A stretch of 64,000 bases of DNA from Diphasiastrum complanatum (GCA_029204225.1 CM055100.1:56996239-57060238), one strand, 5' to 3'. Counted from the stretch's first letter, positions 52,150 through 64,000 are shown. A program made the numbers and translations. The notes: generated by a model from the letters alone, not told the origin.

Positions 52150-52948
52150 TTCTTGGCAGATCAACCAGAAACGAGAAGGTTCTCGCCCAGGCCAGACACG
52201 GGTGCAGCAGAGCCCGACAAGCAAGCGAGCTAAAGAGAAAGATACGGGCACCAAAGCCCTAGATGATTATCTAGCAAGGCCATCCTAGCTGCGTAGGACA
52301 ACTTCCCCTACTAGGTCCAGAGGCAAATTGGCTGACACAAGGGAGTCAGAGAACTTTGAGAGGAAATACCCTCCCAACATGAGGGGAGGCAAAGAAGACG
52401 TTGATCAAAGCCAATACTCCACCAGGACCGAGATCATTGCTGCGCTACAACCGCAACTAGAATGGCAGTCTAAAGTCCTGAAAGATTTCTACATGCCACT
52501 CAAATGCAGAAACCCATGGCCGGTGGAAAAGCCCCGAGTGGAGTTAGTAAACTGGCCAGTCATTCCGGGAATTTCAGAGAAAACCTCTTCGGATGATCTG
52601 AGGCTGCAGTTACTCGACTTCAGGCATAAATACAAATCAAGTGCCGATCTTTGCATGCAAAAAAGTGCCGAGTATTGCAGATCCGCGGCCTTCCTGATGC
52701 AACAAGATTGTTACCGGGATCGAGGCATGGAGCCCATCAAAATTAATCCAAATGTCACCTTCCAATCGGAAGAAGACCATGAAATGATGGCCAGGCTATA
52801 CTACAGAGCGACCTTCATGTCATCACGCTATGTGACCATGGTGGAAGACGGACATGAAATGGGTTTTGTAGAAAAAATAAGAGAATATTTGGGGACCCTC
52901 AATTTCGGAAGTAAGCTCCGCTTTCAAGTTTTTGAAGCCCTGGGCTGA
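52150..52948 (+). pseudogene. Accessory ORF B after pol (NWP motif protein)
   Basis: The 206 codons from 52328 to 52948 are open, and the same frame continues upstream past one TAG (near 52287) to about 52150. It reads TEIIAALQPQLEWQSKVLKD, KPRVELVNWPVIPGISEKTS, helical LQLLDFRHKYKSSADLCMQK and a C-terminus ending FGSKLRFQVFEALG. The NWPVI region resembles NWPII at about 30120 in the 26.2-30.9 kb element. A long nearly open frame in a recent insertion suggests it was functional lately. The role is unknown. Confidence 0.62.
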
Positions 52949-53170
52949 AAGATGAGCGAGCGAAAGCAGACGGCACGACGACGAGACGAGCAAGATTCAC
53001 AAGAAGTGCTCAAGAGGGCTGGTATGTAGCGGCCAATTGAGAGACTTCCAATTTTGATGAATAAATTTTGCGAATAATAAGCACCTAGTTTTACGGAAGC
53101 AAACGAAGATCCACGCTTTTCCAAGTGCCAAGCGGAAGACATCATCGGTGTTGTAGTGGGTCCTACAACA

Positions 53171-53186
53171 GATTAGGGGTGGATAA
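53171..53186 (+). promoter_or_regulatory. Polypurine tract before the 3' LTR
   Basis: GATTAGGGGTGGATAA directly precedes the LTR. The equivalent ATTAGGGATGGGATGA precedes the minus-strand LTR at 39959. Confidence 0.75.
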
Positions 53187-54268
53187 TGTCATCAGATTCT
53201 AGAGAATCTCCAAGTGCTGAGCCAAGCTGAAGACACAAGTTATCTCTCACCCATGACCGAGGAGGTCTCAGAAGGAAGAGAGCAGAAGAAGCTGAGAGCC
53301 GAGCATGAGAGCCGAGGAATTACTAGCTAGGAAGATAGTGAGTTATCTATGTGAGCCTACATGGTGTATCCCAAAGAAGGAATGACCATGTAGGAGCTAG
53401 TAATATTTCCTAGGCATTGTAATTAGATGTAGACCCCCCTTAAACTAGTAAGAGTGAGCCACCTTTTGATGGTGACCTTTAGTGAAAGGGCAAATTCCAC
53501 ATGTAATTTCTAATTTGGTGGAATTGCCACTTGGGCTCCACATGGGCAGCCTTCTTGCTTATTTAAGGGCCCCCCCTCTCTTGTGAGGGAGCTTTTTGAT
53601 GTATTGTCAAGTTCTCTTGAGCTAATAAAGAGGATCCTCCACGAGTTCTTGATGATAGCTAAGCAACTTGTTCATGGCAATGTTCTTGAGTGAGATTTCT
53701 ATGAGCATGCTTGATTCCTTTGCATTGTGGATTAACTAGGTTCTTGTTTCTTGTTTCTTGCTTAGTTGTGGATTAGGATTCAGTTCTTGTTTGTGGAATG
53801 AGGTAGTAATCAGCATTCAAGTAAACTAGATAGGTTGATTTGTGGTATAATTCTTGCATACTCCCTTACAGCCTAGTTCTTGATTGTTCTTGAGCAATTT
53901 AAGCATCAAGAAATGAGTGTTTCTTGATTCTTAGACTGTAAAAATACTGCTAGGAATCTTGAATCTTGTTTCTTGTTCCAGTAGTTAATCTTGTCTTGAT
54001 TGTTTCTGATTCAGTAGATAATAAGATTGCTCCCTGTTCTAAAACGCTGATCCTCTCAAGCTGTAGATGGTTACATGGTTGGTTATGCATGTAGCTGAGT
54101 ATCAAGGCCATGTCTCCCATTGACAGGCTGGGAAATACATGCTGAAAACTGAGTAATGCTTCTGCTTGTAACTGTTCTAATAAGAAGAAGTACCATAAAG
54201 AACCGTAACTATAGAAGTATAAGTAGAAGCAGAAAACCGTGTTCACATATTCAAGGAATTCGTGAACA
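53187..54268 (+). repeat. 3' LTR (1082 bp)
   Basis: It begins TGTCATCAGATTCTAG and ends CGTGAACA, followed by the AGACT duplication. It is nearly identical to the 5' LTR, apart from scattered substitutions and small indels. Confidence 0.92.
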
Positions 54269-54273
54269 AGACT

Positions 54274-54765
54274 CCTTCCATAACCTATGACTCTTTGAAT
54301 GCCTTTCTTGTGGGAGTTGGGAACTCAATGGACACTTTAGAAGGGCGCCCTCCTACTAGGTCCCATTGCCCAAGTTGTGCATGTATACTTTGATGCTAGA
54401 CCAATAAAGTGATATGGTTCAAGGTTGAGACCCAAGGTTTTAGAAAAATAGTCATCCAATGACTTTCTACAACCTCACTAGGTTCCATACCTCCATCCAA
54501 GGCATAGACACCTACCTGCCCTTAATCAAGGACACTAGTACCTTAATCTAAGGTACCTACCCTTAATACTAAGGGTACCCCTTATCCAAAGGTCACGTGA
54601 ATCTATACCTCCAACTAAGGTATAGTCACATGCCTACCCTTATCCAAGGGCACATACCCTTAATCCTAAGGGTACCTTGCCATTTAGCCCCCAACACTAA
54701 GTGGACTATTAGGGGTCTGAAGTACTGCTAGTTACATAGGTATGTAACACTTTCATTACTTCCTT
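54274..54765. other. Unassigned DNA with degenerate AAGGTAC repeats
   Basis: The first 35 bp form the right arm of the palindrome interrupted by the Tat-like element. 54500-54690 has repeated words such as ACCCTTA and AAGG(T/G)(A/T)C. No coding domain is visible. Confidence 0.4.
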
Positions 54766-54769
54766 TCAT

Positions 54770-56177
54770 GCTTTGAAATATTTGGTTTTTTAGCATGGGT
54801 ATTCTTGAAGTATTTTTTGATTCATAAATAGATTTTAGTGAATCCCATGCCTCATTATCACTCTTGAACAAATCTAGAATGATGGATTTATAGATTTTAG
54901 TCTCACACTTGCAAAATCACTCCTTAATCTATAGTTTTTGGCAATCTTTCTCTCTCAACTTCAATGCACACTCAAAACATCTGAGAATCAGCTTTATTGT
55001 ACTTGAATCAAGCTTTAAATCATCTATATAATTGATCTAAACCAAGAACAAATCAATGGAATAGAAACAATGCAAGTGAAAGCTTGAAAAATGCACTAGA
55101 TTGACTACTTTTGGGTGTATGAAGCATTAAATGCACCAAGGCTGAATTTTACTGTCCAAAATAGGTTCTGTATAGCCCCACACGTGTGGAAAGTACACCT
55201 ACAATCCACAACAAGATTTGGTACAAATAAAATGGTTCTAGCTATCCATTCAAACTCGCTACCTCAATATTAGCTAGTTTCCAAAAATCTGAATTTGGGT
55301 ATAGGTAAGATCAATGCCGTAAATGCTCTTGTACTTGGCTCTGATACCATATGAAAGTACAACAAAAAGGACCAAGAATGGATCCAAATCAGATTCGCAA
55401 GAGTTATTGGGTGTTAGATTAGATTGATCTACCAATCTACACAAGATTAGGTAGCATTAGATCAAATCTACATAAAAAATCTAACAAGAACAATCAATAA
55501 TGATCAAAAATTTGCCTTGATGGTTTCACACGTGTGAAGACCTATCAGAGTATGGACTACCGGCAGAGAATTAAGTACACTAAGCTTAGAAACCAATATA
55601 AGTATAAAATCACAAGACAATTAGAGAGATTACTCAAGAAATGCTCCAAAACCAAGATTTAGCTTGCTTGTTGATTATGGCCAAATGAGGCTCTATATAT
55701 ACATAAGTGGGATCTCGAACTACTGCTGATTCATTAGATCTGGCATGTGTGAGGGTGACTAGTCACCTAAGGATTTCATCAATCACATCAAACTTGGCAC
55801 ATGGTTCAGAATACCTCCTTGATTTTGGGCAATTTCCCTAACTTATAGGAACTTAGAAAAAAAACTTCTACAAGCCTAAACTCGACTTCTATTGATTTTT
55901 CCACACATGTAAGCAGACCTCTACACATGGGAGATCAATCCTAAACTCAAGATGTAGCACATTCTATCAATAAAAAAGTGCCATGTGGCATATAGCTAGA
56001 AAACTAGATTATGGCCATTTTAGCCACTAGATTTCAAATTAAATGATATGTACATACTACATGATTGATCTAAATGATATATGCATTTAATTCAAACGTG
56101 GAAAAAGGCTCCACACATGTGTAATCATGATATGTACACAGATATGGTCTAGATCGAGCATGATTTTGACACTTTCA
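54770..56177 (-). mobile_element. Ty1/copia 5' fragment (LTR, PBS, gag start)
   Basis: On the minus strand the LTR (56177-55352) is followed by the PBS ATGGTATCAGAGCC (55350-55337), a leader, and a gag trace SIILDLFKSDNEAWDSLKSI then YESKNTSRIPMLKNQIFQ (about 54905-54770), the copia gag pattern. The rest of the element is absent. PBS position proves it is a 5' LTR on the minus strand. Confidence 0.72.
55352..56177 (-). repeat. Copia 5' LTR (826 bp)
   Basis: On the plus strand it starts TGAAAGT and ends ACTTTCA, a 7-bp perfect inverted repeat, adjoined by a primer-binding site. TATATATA lies near 55694. Confidence 0.75.
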
Positions 56178-57880
56178 CATTTGCTACATTCATTTTTATA
56201 CAATGGAGGGCAATCTTGCACCTCTTCTTGTATCTTGTAGCTTCTTGAGGGTGAATGGGCTCATCCTCCTCACCACTCACAATATCCATTAGATCTTGTA
56301 GAACAAAAATTTATTCCATTCTTAGATTCCAAATAGAATAATTAGAAGCATTCAATCTATCATTTGGATCCAAGAGATATGCATTTATGAAAGCCATCTC
56401 TTTAATCAAGAGCTTGTTCACAAAAAATGGATGCAAAATAGAAATGATTGAAATACTAGCTAGGACTTGAGAATGCTCAAAACTTGACTTCTCAGTAAGA
56501 TCCTATTTGACCTTAAGCCAAATCAAATCTATTTAAGACAAAAAGAATGGGAATAGCTTGAATTGGAGTAAAAAATGGATCTAGAATTGCCTCCTCCTTG
56601 CTCTCGACTTCACAAGGTGCTTGGATTCACCTAACCTGAATCAAAAGAAATCAAATGCACATAAATGCCTCTTCAAATCATCCCTACAAGATCAGCTTGA
56701 ATCACTACGCAATAATGAATCCAAACTATTTCTCCAAAACAAGCAAAATTGAACACAATCTTAGCTAGAATTGCATTCTATGATGAGTACTTGTCAAAAC
56801 TTTTGGGCTGACCCCAAAATTGAATTTTAATGACCAAAATAAGCCTAAGAACGATATATTACAGTACCAAGAATGATGATCTACCTTCATATTGAATGAT
56901 TGAAAACTATTCTTTGTGATTGACTCCACAAATCAAGTAGCATAAAAAAGAAGAACGCACAAAATACTTGTTATTTTGATCCAATTTAGAAGAGATGACC
57001 TAAAATCGGATTTTGAAGCTAAAAACCTTGTAAATAAAAATCCATTAGATCTCTCCACTCAATTACATCAAAGATTGAAGGTACAAACCATAGATTGTGT
57101 CTAGATAGCAATCAATGCTTGAATTGCATCAAAATCTATGATCCTGGCATGATTTATAGCTCATTTCTTGGAATGGCTATGATACCATATTAAAAATGTA
57201 GCAAAATAACTCCAATAGATCCTAGAATTGATGGAGAAAGCACCTAATTAAGATCCAATCAAGATCCTATAGCTAGATCATAAATCAATACAATAATTTC
57301 TAGGTTATCTTGGCTTGAACTCCACAAATTGGCTCCAAAATCATGCAAAGAGCACACATGTGAAAGTACGGCCTGATGTTGCCTGTGTACTGTACTAGTA
57401 CCTTCAAACTCTTTTAATGATTACAAAAATCCATATGCCAATAGCAATCATCATTCAAATGATAGACAAAAACTAGTCATGAAGGAAGATCTCAATTCTA
57501 CTCATTATTGGATGGGAAATCCATCACATATTTATACATGATTGCCTCGAATCTGAGCATTTAGGGATTTCTATGATCCATCCAAGACCTAATCCTAATG
57601 GTTAACCTATCAGGTCATAAGGTCCACCCTAATTGGAGGTTGAGATCTTGAGATCCAAAACAATGTAGAAATTGCTATTTTTAGCTCCTAGAATCTCTCT
57701 AGCCTATCTATGCACATTTTGGCCTCATTCCAAAGGTACCATTCCAAAGCTAGGTTAGGAATTTGACTTAGAAAAAAATATCCTATGCTTTTGGCACGTG
57801 TGGCATCCCATAACATGGCCTCAATGCAATTTACAAGTAGAAATTTCAAACTAGCTTGTGTAATTTTAACATTGCTCACA
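56178..57880 (-). mobile_element. Possible second copia 5' fragment (LTR plus degenerate PBS)
   Basis: An LTR-like segment 57197-57880 runs TGTAGCAA to TTGCTCACA on the plus strand. To its left is GGCTATGATACCATAT, on the minus strand an imperfect initiator-Met primer site. About 1 kb of AT-rich leader-like DNA lies between it and the first copia LTR, which would then be nested. No gag domain confirms this. Confidence 0.4.
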
Positions 57881-58129
57881 AATCAATATTTCCTATTCTC
57901 AACATCTTTGGTGTTTTTTTGAAAAAATGGAGCATCATCAAGTGAGTACAATATAAAGACTAAATTTCTTCATTATTCAAAATCAAACTAAAAATTTCAC
58001 TCTTACTAAATTCTGGTTTTCTAAACAATTCTTTTTTGGTTGATATTTTTCCTAATGTAAATACATCTTAGGTATACTCGATTTTGGCATAGTCTATAGA
58101 GGTGATTACCCTAACTTGTTATAATTTTG

Positions 58130-58560
58130 TAGGTGACAAGGTGGATAGGAAATCCACAAGTGCTTTTGCTACAATCATTGGAAAGATGGTGGTTTCTTGG
58201 CTTTTCAAAAGGCAAGAAATTGTTTATTAATCATCCATTGAAGCTGAATACAAGGCTCTCACAACAACCACAAAGGAGCTGCTATGGATCAAGAGGTTGT
58301 CAGAGGAACTTCATGTGATCAATTCATATGTCAATCTAGTCATATTTTGTGACATGTAAGCTCAACACCTTGCCTCTAATCCTATTTTCCATGCTAGATC
58401 TAAACACATTGAGATTACTTACACTTTGTGAGGGAAAATATGCAATCTAAGGGTATCTCATTGAAGCATGCATTGTTGATATCTTTACCAAGCCTCTTCA
58501 AAGAACTGCATTTTGGCATAATAAACAAGTTGATGTTAAAGTTTTAGCTCAAGCTGAAAT
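58130..58560 (+). pseudogene. Ty1/copia RNase H fragment
   Basis: DKVDRKSTSAFATIIGKMVV, SSIEAEYKALTTTTKELLWI, NPIFHARSKHIEIT and DIFTKPL-like remnants give the copia RNase H order on the plus strand. Four or more stops and a frame shift are present. A purine-rich GAGGGAGGGAGAG near 58840 may be the polypurine tract of the same copy. Confidence 0.8.
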
Positions 58561-58859
58561 TGTGAAGAAGAGTGTTAGTGTTAGATTTTGAACTTATCTT
58601 GGAGAGATGATGTGGCCACTTAGATTAGACCCCAAGAATGCTAAATATAATGTACTTGATGTTTAAGGCACAAAATCAACCTCTAGATGACTTTAATTTA
58701 CACTTTTAACTAAACATGATTTTCAGATGTCTAGATTCAATATATTTTAGAGTCTTAATTGGAGCCACTACAACAAGCTTGTAAAATTAGGGCTTACAAC
58801 TGGTTTTAAGATTAGATTCCATTTTGAGACTAATGTTAAGAGGGAGGGAGAGAGCCTTG

Positions 58860-59672
58860 AAGAATGGACTAAAGCTAAATTAATAGTCATTTCCTTGTAC
58901 TCATTACATTCATTCAAGAAAAGTTGAGTTTTGGAGATTCTAATTACGTTGCAACTTGTTTCTATGCTAATATATGGTTTGCTTGGAAGCTATTAGGATT
59001 TATAACATGTGCATAGAAAAATACTTGCCAAGACTAGCTTAAAATTAGTTTTTTTTTTTTGTGTGTGATTGGATACTAGCTTAAATTGATAAGCTATTAA
59101 GGTGCAAGCTTCGCCAAGTTTTCAAAACATTCTATTTATAGAAAAATACTATTTTTTGAGTTTGACGAAGATTCTTCTTGATCAGATCACAAAAAATCTT
59201 GATTTTTACCCTTGCCAGATTACAGAAATTGTATTTCCTTGTGTCAGAAAGCTTTGTCCGATTTTTCATAGTTTTATCTGTGTCAGATCTTCCATCTGAG
59301 AAGTTGGCGAAGGTTATTTTCCAAGAAATTGCCAGAAAAATGTTCAAAGAGTTTTTTTTTCCAACATAGCACTGTTTAAGCTTCGCCGAGCCAACCTTCG
59401 CCTAGTGAACCTTCGCCAGTCCTATTTTTAGTTTCTGATTTTCCAAATCAAGTCTCTGCCAGAATTTGGATCAAATCTGATATATTTTGAATGGGATTCT
59501 GAGAGATTTATCATTTTTGAGAAGTATCGATTAATTGAATTTTGGAAAGGTTTTCATCATATAGAATCAGATTTTTGAAAAGTGGAATAGATTTAGCAGA
59601 TCTAATCTGAGATAGTTTTTTTGGAAAAATCTAGATCTAATCTCATTATCTATTTGATCTAAATTTGTAAAG
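58860..59672 (+). other. Leader of the right-hand Tat-like element with CTTCGCC words
   Basis: There is no reading frame. CTTCGCC or its inverse GGCGAAG occurs six times or so between 59109 and 59420, including AACCTTCGCCTAG and GAACCTTCGCCAG. This is the position between LTR and gag, where the 42424 element carries 25-bp array 1. No LTR or PBS could be identified. Confidence 0.5.
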
Positions 59673-61797
59673 ATGGCTGCCCCTGGAGCTGCTTCTGGAG
59701 GTACTCCATAGGAGGTCAATCCAATTATTGTTAGAAAAGCACCCCGATTGGATCTACCCAAATATAATGGATTAATAGATACAGTTAGATTTCTTCAGAT
59801 CTATGCTAAATTCTGTGGTGAGATTTATCCTCAAGATAAACTTAAGCTGTTTCCTATGGCCTTAACAGGCGCAACACAAGATTGGTACTATAACCAAGAT
59901 GAAAATGAGCGTACAGATTGAGAGGTTGTTAAACGAGCCCTTATCACACGGTTTAAACCGCGAAAGTTTATGGAAGACCCTTTTCTTACTTTTAAGTAAA
60001 ATTAAAATGGGAAAGCGAAAAATGGTTCGAGATTACATCGAAAGGGTGAAACGTCTTAGATCTGAATGCGAACTTGAGCTGATAAATGAAAATGCCATGA
60101 TTATGTGGTTTTTGTCAGGTCTACCTAAACGGATCAGACGTGAGCTGAAATGCCATAATGAGTATGCACTTTTGCAAAATGCTATGGACGATGCAATTCG
60201 GGAGGAGGATGAAGATTCAGATGATGAGCCGAATGTCAGTATGTTGTCTTATACAGCAAGCCAGACTACTATGACATCCACCACTATTGCATCAACGAAT
60301 GCCAATGCTACTGAAGAATTGATGCTCAATGAGTTCGAGAAACTTGGGAAGACCCAGCAGAAACAGATGGAAAAGTTGCAGTTGCAATTTGATGAGAAGA
60401 TCAAAATATTGGAAAATTTCCACGGAGAAGCAAACAAGGAACCTGAGAAGTTTGCAAAGACTTTTCCTACTAGGAAAAATATCTGGTGTTCTATTTGTAC
60501 AGGAAATCACACAGTGAACGAGTGTCCTCAATTGAAAAAATGAATGAAAATCAGTGTTTGCCATCTGTGTAATTCACCTGACCATGAGACTACTTTTTGC
60601 AACCTCAACCCTCAGATAATTCAGCAACGGTATGCCTAGATGGGATATCGAGATCCACAGTATGGAGTAAATCCAGCAGCAAGACTGCGACAATCTACTC
60701 TTGGATACCCGAAACGAAAAGCTTTGCCTGCCCCACCAAAAGACTCCGCTCCTCCTGCCAATTTGGTGGAACCAGAACCTTACGGAAGTGCTGAGCAATG
60801 GAGCTATGGTAATGATCAGGAAGATAGATCTTTAGAACAGTATGTCATTTATGCTGCCGCTCAACAACAAGCCTCGAGAAATTGGACCAGAGCACTACTT
60901 GGATGCTTTTCATGTGGAGAAAATCACAGAGTTGTAGAATGCCCAAATAAAAAAAAATTTGTACCATTCTATCATGATTGTGGATATGGGCATTGCTATA
61001 AAGACTGTCCAGCAAGACCGAAACCACCACCAGCTACAGCACCTGTAAATTTGATAACCATCAAACAAGGATCAATAGCTCCAAATAAACCAAGTGCACC
61101 CTTGATGGTGGTCACCAGAGCACAAAAGCAAAAAGAATCAGTAGTGGATCCAATACCTGCTGATTCTATTCCATTGAACGAAACACCAACAGCATCGGGA
61201 GTCTATCCAAATCTTAATGCAGAAAAACGAAGATATCAGGATATGAGACAGTGGATTAAACATCTGCAAGAAGAAGAGAAATTTGAAGCTGCTAAAGTAA
61301 TAGCTGAAGTTCGGTCTTCACCATTGCAGCCTCCAAGAAATTTACGTACGGATATGAATGATCAATTACATCATCATGAAGAACCCTTCAAGATGACTGA
61401 ACCGGAAGCACCGCATATAGAATTACTCATGAACATTTTGTCTAGCAAGATCAATATTTCATTGCGAGAGTTCCTAAAGTTGGTGCCAAAAGTTAAAGAA
61501 GTCTTAGCGCAAAAGATAGCTCAAGAAGAACTAGAAGTTCACCAAGAGCCGCTTTTTTGTGCTGGATTTAAAGAATCTAACGATGTACTCCATGTTGGAG
61601 CCGCTTGGGAAAGTGAACAAAAAAATATCACTCTGCCGATACAACATAGACAATTTTCTAAAGAAGCAACCGTGATAGATGGCGGTTCAGGAGTTAGCCT
61701 GATTTCTACAAAGCTATGTTCAAAATGGGGCCTTACAAAGATTAAGCTTGCTACTTTTGCTATTAAGCTAGCAGATCAAACGATAGTTTGTCCATGA
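59673..61797 (+). pseudogene. Tat-like gag to protease, zinc knuckles
   Basis: MAAPGAASGGTP stop, then RKAPRLDLPKYNGLIDTVRF and FPMALTGATQDWYYNQDENE. After a one-base shift near 59995 comes VRDYIERVKRLRSECELELI. Knuckles are CSICTGNHTVNEC, CHLCNSPDHETTFC, CFSCGENHRVVEC and a degenerate CGYGHCYKDC. The frame 60640-61797 is open for 385 codons and ends in the protease with VIDGGSGVSLISTKL. The stop at 61795-61797 lies where the protease continues. Confidence 0.85.
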
Positions 61798-62568
61798 GAA
61801 ATGGTAGAAGATATACCTGTCAAGATTGTAGGAGTACAATTCGTCATTACTTTCGTCGTGATGGACTTACTAATGTCTACAAAGTTCTATTAGGACGTCC
61901 ATGGTTACAAGTTGCGCAAGTAATTCATAACTGGGGTACCGGAAAAATCACTTTTGAAAATTGTGATCGTGCAGTTAAAGTTGATCCTATGACTTGGACT
62001 ATCAAACCAGTGGTTCAAAAAGCAGATGACGATTCATCAACAACGAATCGCACTTGTGACCGACCAGAGAAAAAATTGGGAGTTCACTGCGATTCTCAAA
62101 CGGATACTGTCAATTGGAATGAAGCTTGCAACAATTGATTGTACAGCAGGATATATGTGCCAACAAGATATTCAATCAGAGTTGAGCGAGATTTCCTTAT
62201 TAGATCATACTTTGGATACACCAATCATGTTCTCACTAAATGTGCTGAATGTAGTCTGGATATCAACAGGACCTATACCAGATCCAATTGAGGATGATCT
62301 CATACCAGTGAGCCATGCCTTAACTTATGATGGCAATGCAGAACTTACAGATGAACAGATTCTACATCATATGGATCCGACCAGATTTGGAGTGCGTAAT
62401 GTTCCTGATGAACCAACAATCAAACCGCCCAAAGCAGTTATATTGAAGGGAGGCAGGATCACAGGTTCGATAACGAAGAAACAAGCTAAGCAACATTATA
62501 ATACGATCCTGAAATGGGAGAATCCCCCTCAAAAGATCGATTCAAAGAAAGTGCCACCCTTATTGTAG
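61788..62568 (+). pseudogene. Protease C-terminus and PR-RT linker
   Basis: VYKVLLGRPWLQVAQVIHNW and TGKITFENCDRAVKVDPM close the protease domain, shifted by one base from the upstream frame. 62026-62568 is a linker with DEQILHHMDPTRFG, which parallels DEHVLLYLDAQPHP at about 46875. Confidence 0.75.
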
Positions 62569-62769
62569 AAAGACAAAGGAAAAGTCAAGAATGATTCTTC
62601 AAGTCAGACTTCCAGCAAGACATCATCGTCTAGGATGTCTTCACCTATGAAGAAAGAATTATCATCTCAAAAGTCATCACCTCCACGATCAATTCCTGCT
62701 AAGAAGGCTAAACGAAGATCCAAGACAAGTCCTTTTGAAAAAGAACAAGCAAATGTAGTCCAGCATGAT

Positions 62770-63870
62770 ATGCCAGAGCATTTTAAACGTTATACACTGG
62801 ATGATGTGGTTATTATGTTACCTAAAGCACATCGTGAACCTGAAGAACACATGCCGGAATCTAGAGAGGTTTACGATGGCCCAGCTAGGACGCAGCCAAT
62901 GAATCTTGCTGAACCTGGAGAATAAAAAAAGATTGTACAAGTGGGATTACAACTTACTCCTGAACAGTATCAAGCACTCCGTTTGCTACTTATTAAGTAT
63001 CAAGATTGCTTTGCATGGACTTATCAAGATTTGAAGGCTATTCCGACATCAATGATTGAACATACCATACCTTTAGTACCTGATGCAGTACCAAAGGTTA
63101 CAAAGTTCTATTGTTGTAATCCTAATGTGGCAGATCTGATGAAGAAAGAACTTCAAAGATTGCTTGATGCCGATTTCATTTATGAGATCGAGCATACAAA
63201 ATGAATTTCACCAATTGTCATTGTTCCTAAGAAAAATGGGAAATTGCGAATCTGTGTGAATCTCAAAGCATTGAATAAAGTGACATGGAAGAATCACTTT
63301 TTATTACCTTTTACTAAAAGCATTTTGGATCGCCTTGCTGGAGTGAAAGCTTATAGTTTCTTGGATGGATTTAGTGGTTACAACCAGGTTAAGATTGCAC
63401 CTGTCGATCGTCGCAAAACTGCTTTTGCAACAGAATGGGGCACCTATGCTTAGAAAGTAATGCCATTTGGACTATGTAATGCACCAAGTTCATTTCAAAG
63501 AGTAATGCAATTTGCTTTAAAAGATTATCTGCAGAAATTTCTTGAAATTTACTTGGACGACTTAAGAGTTCATAGTATAGATACAGACCACTTGGATCGA
63601 TTGGAGAAAGTATTTGAAAGATGCCGCAAATATTAGATTTCTCTAAATCTAGAAAAATACCAGATATGGGTTTCGCACGGAGTTGTGCTTGGACATGTGA
63701 TATCAAGACATAGTATTGCCACCGATTATTCTAAGATCAAAGTTATTGTGGAATTGCCTCCGCCAACAACAATTCGAGGAGTTTATGTGTTTATGGGTCA
63801 TGCGAACTACTATCGAATTTTTATTATCTTCTTTGCGGATTCAGCATGACCTATATACAAACTAACGATT
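62770..63870 (+). pseudogene. Tat-like reverse transcriptase
   Basis: The order is DCFAWTYQDLKAIP, SPIVIVPKKNGKLRICVNLK, AYSFLDGFSGYNQVKIAP (catalytic D), KVMPFGLCNAPSSFQRVM, LEIYLDDLRVHS (YLDD) and GHVISRHSIATDYSKIK. Stops at 63202, 63451, 63634 and 63847 interrupt it. It is the only near-complete RT in the window besides the chromovirus copy. Confidence 0.88.
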
Positions 63871-63879
63871 GTTCCTATT

Positions 63880-64000
63880 TGGACAGTAGAGGTGTTAGAG
63901 GCCTTTGAAAAGTTAAAAAAAGCATTATCTTCAGCACCAATACTGCGTTCTCCAGATTGGACATTAGAGTTTCATGTTCATATGGATGGATCAAAATACG
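63880..64000 (+). pseudogene. Start of RNase H, cut by the window edge
   Basis: FEKLKKALSSAPILRSPDWT then LEFHVHMDGSKY is the N-terminal part of the Ty3 RNase H, with the first catalytic Asp in HMDGS. Confidence 0.8.

Larger units (their letters stand above)
42424..54268 (+). mobile_element. Full-length Tat-like Ty3 retrotransposon, TSD AGACT, RT deleted
   Basis: Two LTRs of 1095 and 1082 bp are flanked by the duplication AGACT (42419-42423 and 54269-54273). Inside, in order: degenerate PBS, 25-bp repeat array 1, gag, protease, RT remnant plus RNase H, integrase, array 2, array 3, two accessory ORFs, and a purine tract before the 3' LTR. The gene order and post-pol ORFs place it near the Tat/Ogre group (inference). 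RT is missing from its start to the YLDD motif, so it could move only with help. The LTRs are close to identical, which suggests a fairly recent insertion. Confidence 0.9.
59673..64000 (+). mobile_element. Tat-like Ty3 element, 5' two thirds, truncated by the window edge
   Basis: Gag (59673-60543 and beyond), additional zinc knuckles, protease, RT and the start of RNase H follow in order. Its proteins align with the 42424 element, but it keeps the RT. Stops are scattered and mostly transition-type. Integrase and the 3' half lie beyond 64000. Confidence 0.85.

Overview
The window is nuclear DNA of a land plant with a large, retrotransposon-rich genome. Evidence: spliceosomal introns with plant-type GT/AG sites, a telo-box promoter motif, Ty1/copia, chromovirus and Tat-like Ty3 elements, hAT elements, nested LTR insertions and decayed reading frames. 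The sequence does not settle the lineage; introns of 5-9 kb packed with transposons would suit a gymnosperm, a magnoliid or a large-genome monocot.

Region 1 (1.5-24.9 kb, minus strand) is one host gene. Eight exons join in phase across about 23 kb and encode a 385-residue protein: an Arg/Lys/Ser-rich, RS-like N-terminal half, then a conserved WNKRPEF...AWL block, a YHRRK block and a C-terminal coiled coil ending in [19 protein letters not shown]. Exons of only 39-114 nt lie between introns of up to 8.9 kb. Intron 5 holds two copia fragments and a hAT element. Intron 2 holds a complete but internally deleted chromovirus (13158-17106, TSD GAGAA) and a small hAT-like element. Intron 1 holds a hAT transposase remnant and an inverted gag fragment of the same chromovirus family.

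Region 2 (26.2-30.9 kb, plus) is the 3' part of a Tat-like Ty3 element: broken integrase, iterated CTTCGTCG words and a decayed accessory ORF.

Region 3 (31.0-38.8 kb) is the most unusual part. It has a histone-H3-like reading frame with a Pro/Ser-rich extension (minus), a C48/Ulp-like protease fragment, an unrecognised plus-strand gene, and a multi-exon transposase-like gene (minus) cut by an LTR insertion. Nine copies of an imperfect palindrome lie among them, eight exactly 69 bp and one 68 bp, with conserved arms and an unrelated centre. Two of the ORFs begin 9-10 nt beyond the end of a unit.

Region 4 (38.8-54.3 kb) has a divergent LTR with its 3' internal region on the minus strand, then a full-length Tat-like element on the plus strand (42424-54268, TSD AGACT). 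That element lacks most of its reverse transcriptase, carries accessory ORFs after pol, and has 25-bp repeat arrays on both sides of its coding region.

Region 5 (54.3-64 kb) contains nested copia relics on both strands, then a second Tat-like element (gag, protease, RT, start of RNase H) running off the right edge. Most nonsense codons in these elements fit C-to-T or G-to-A transitions, as expected from decay of methylated DNA.
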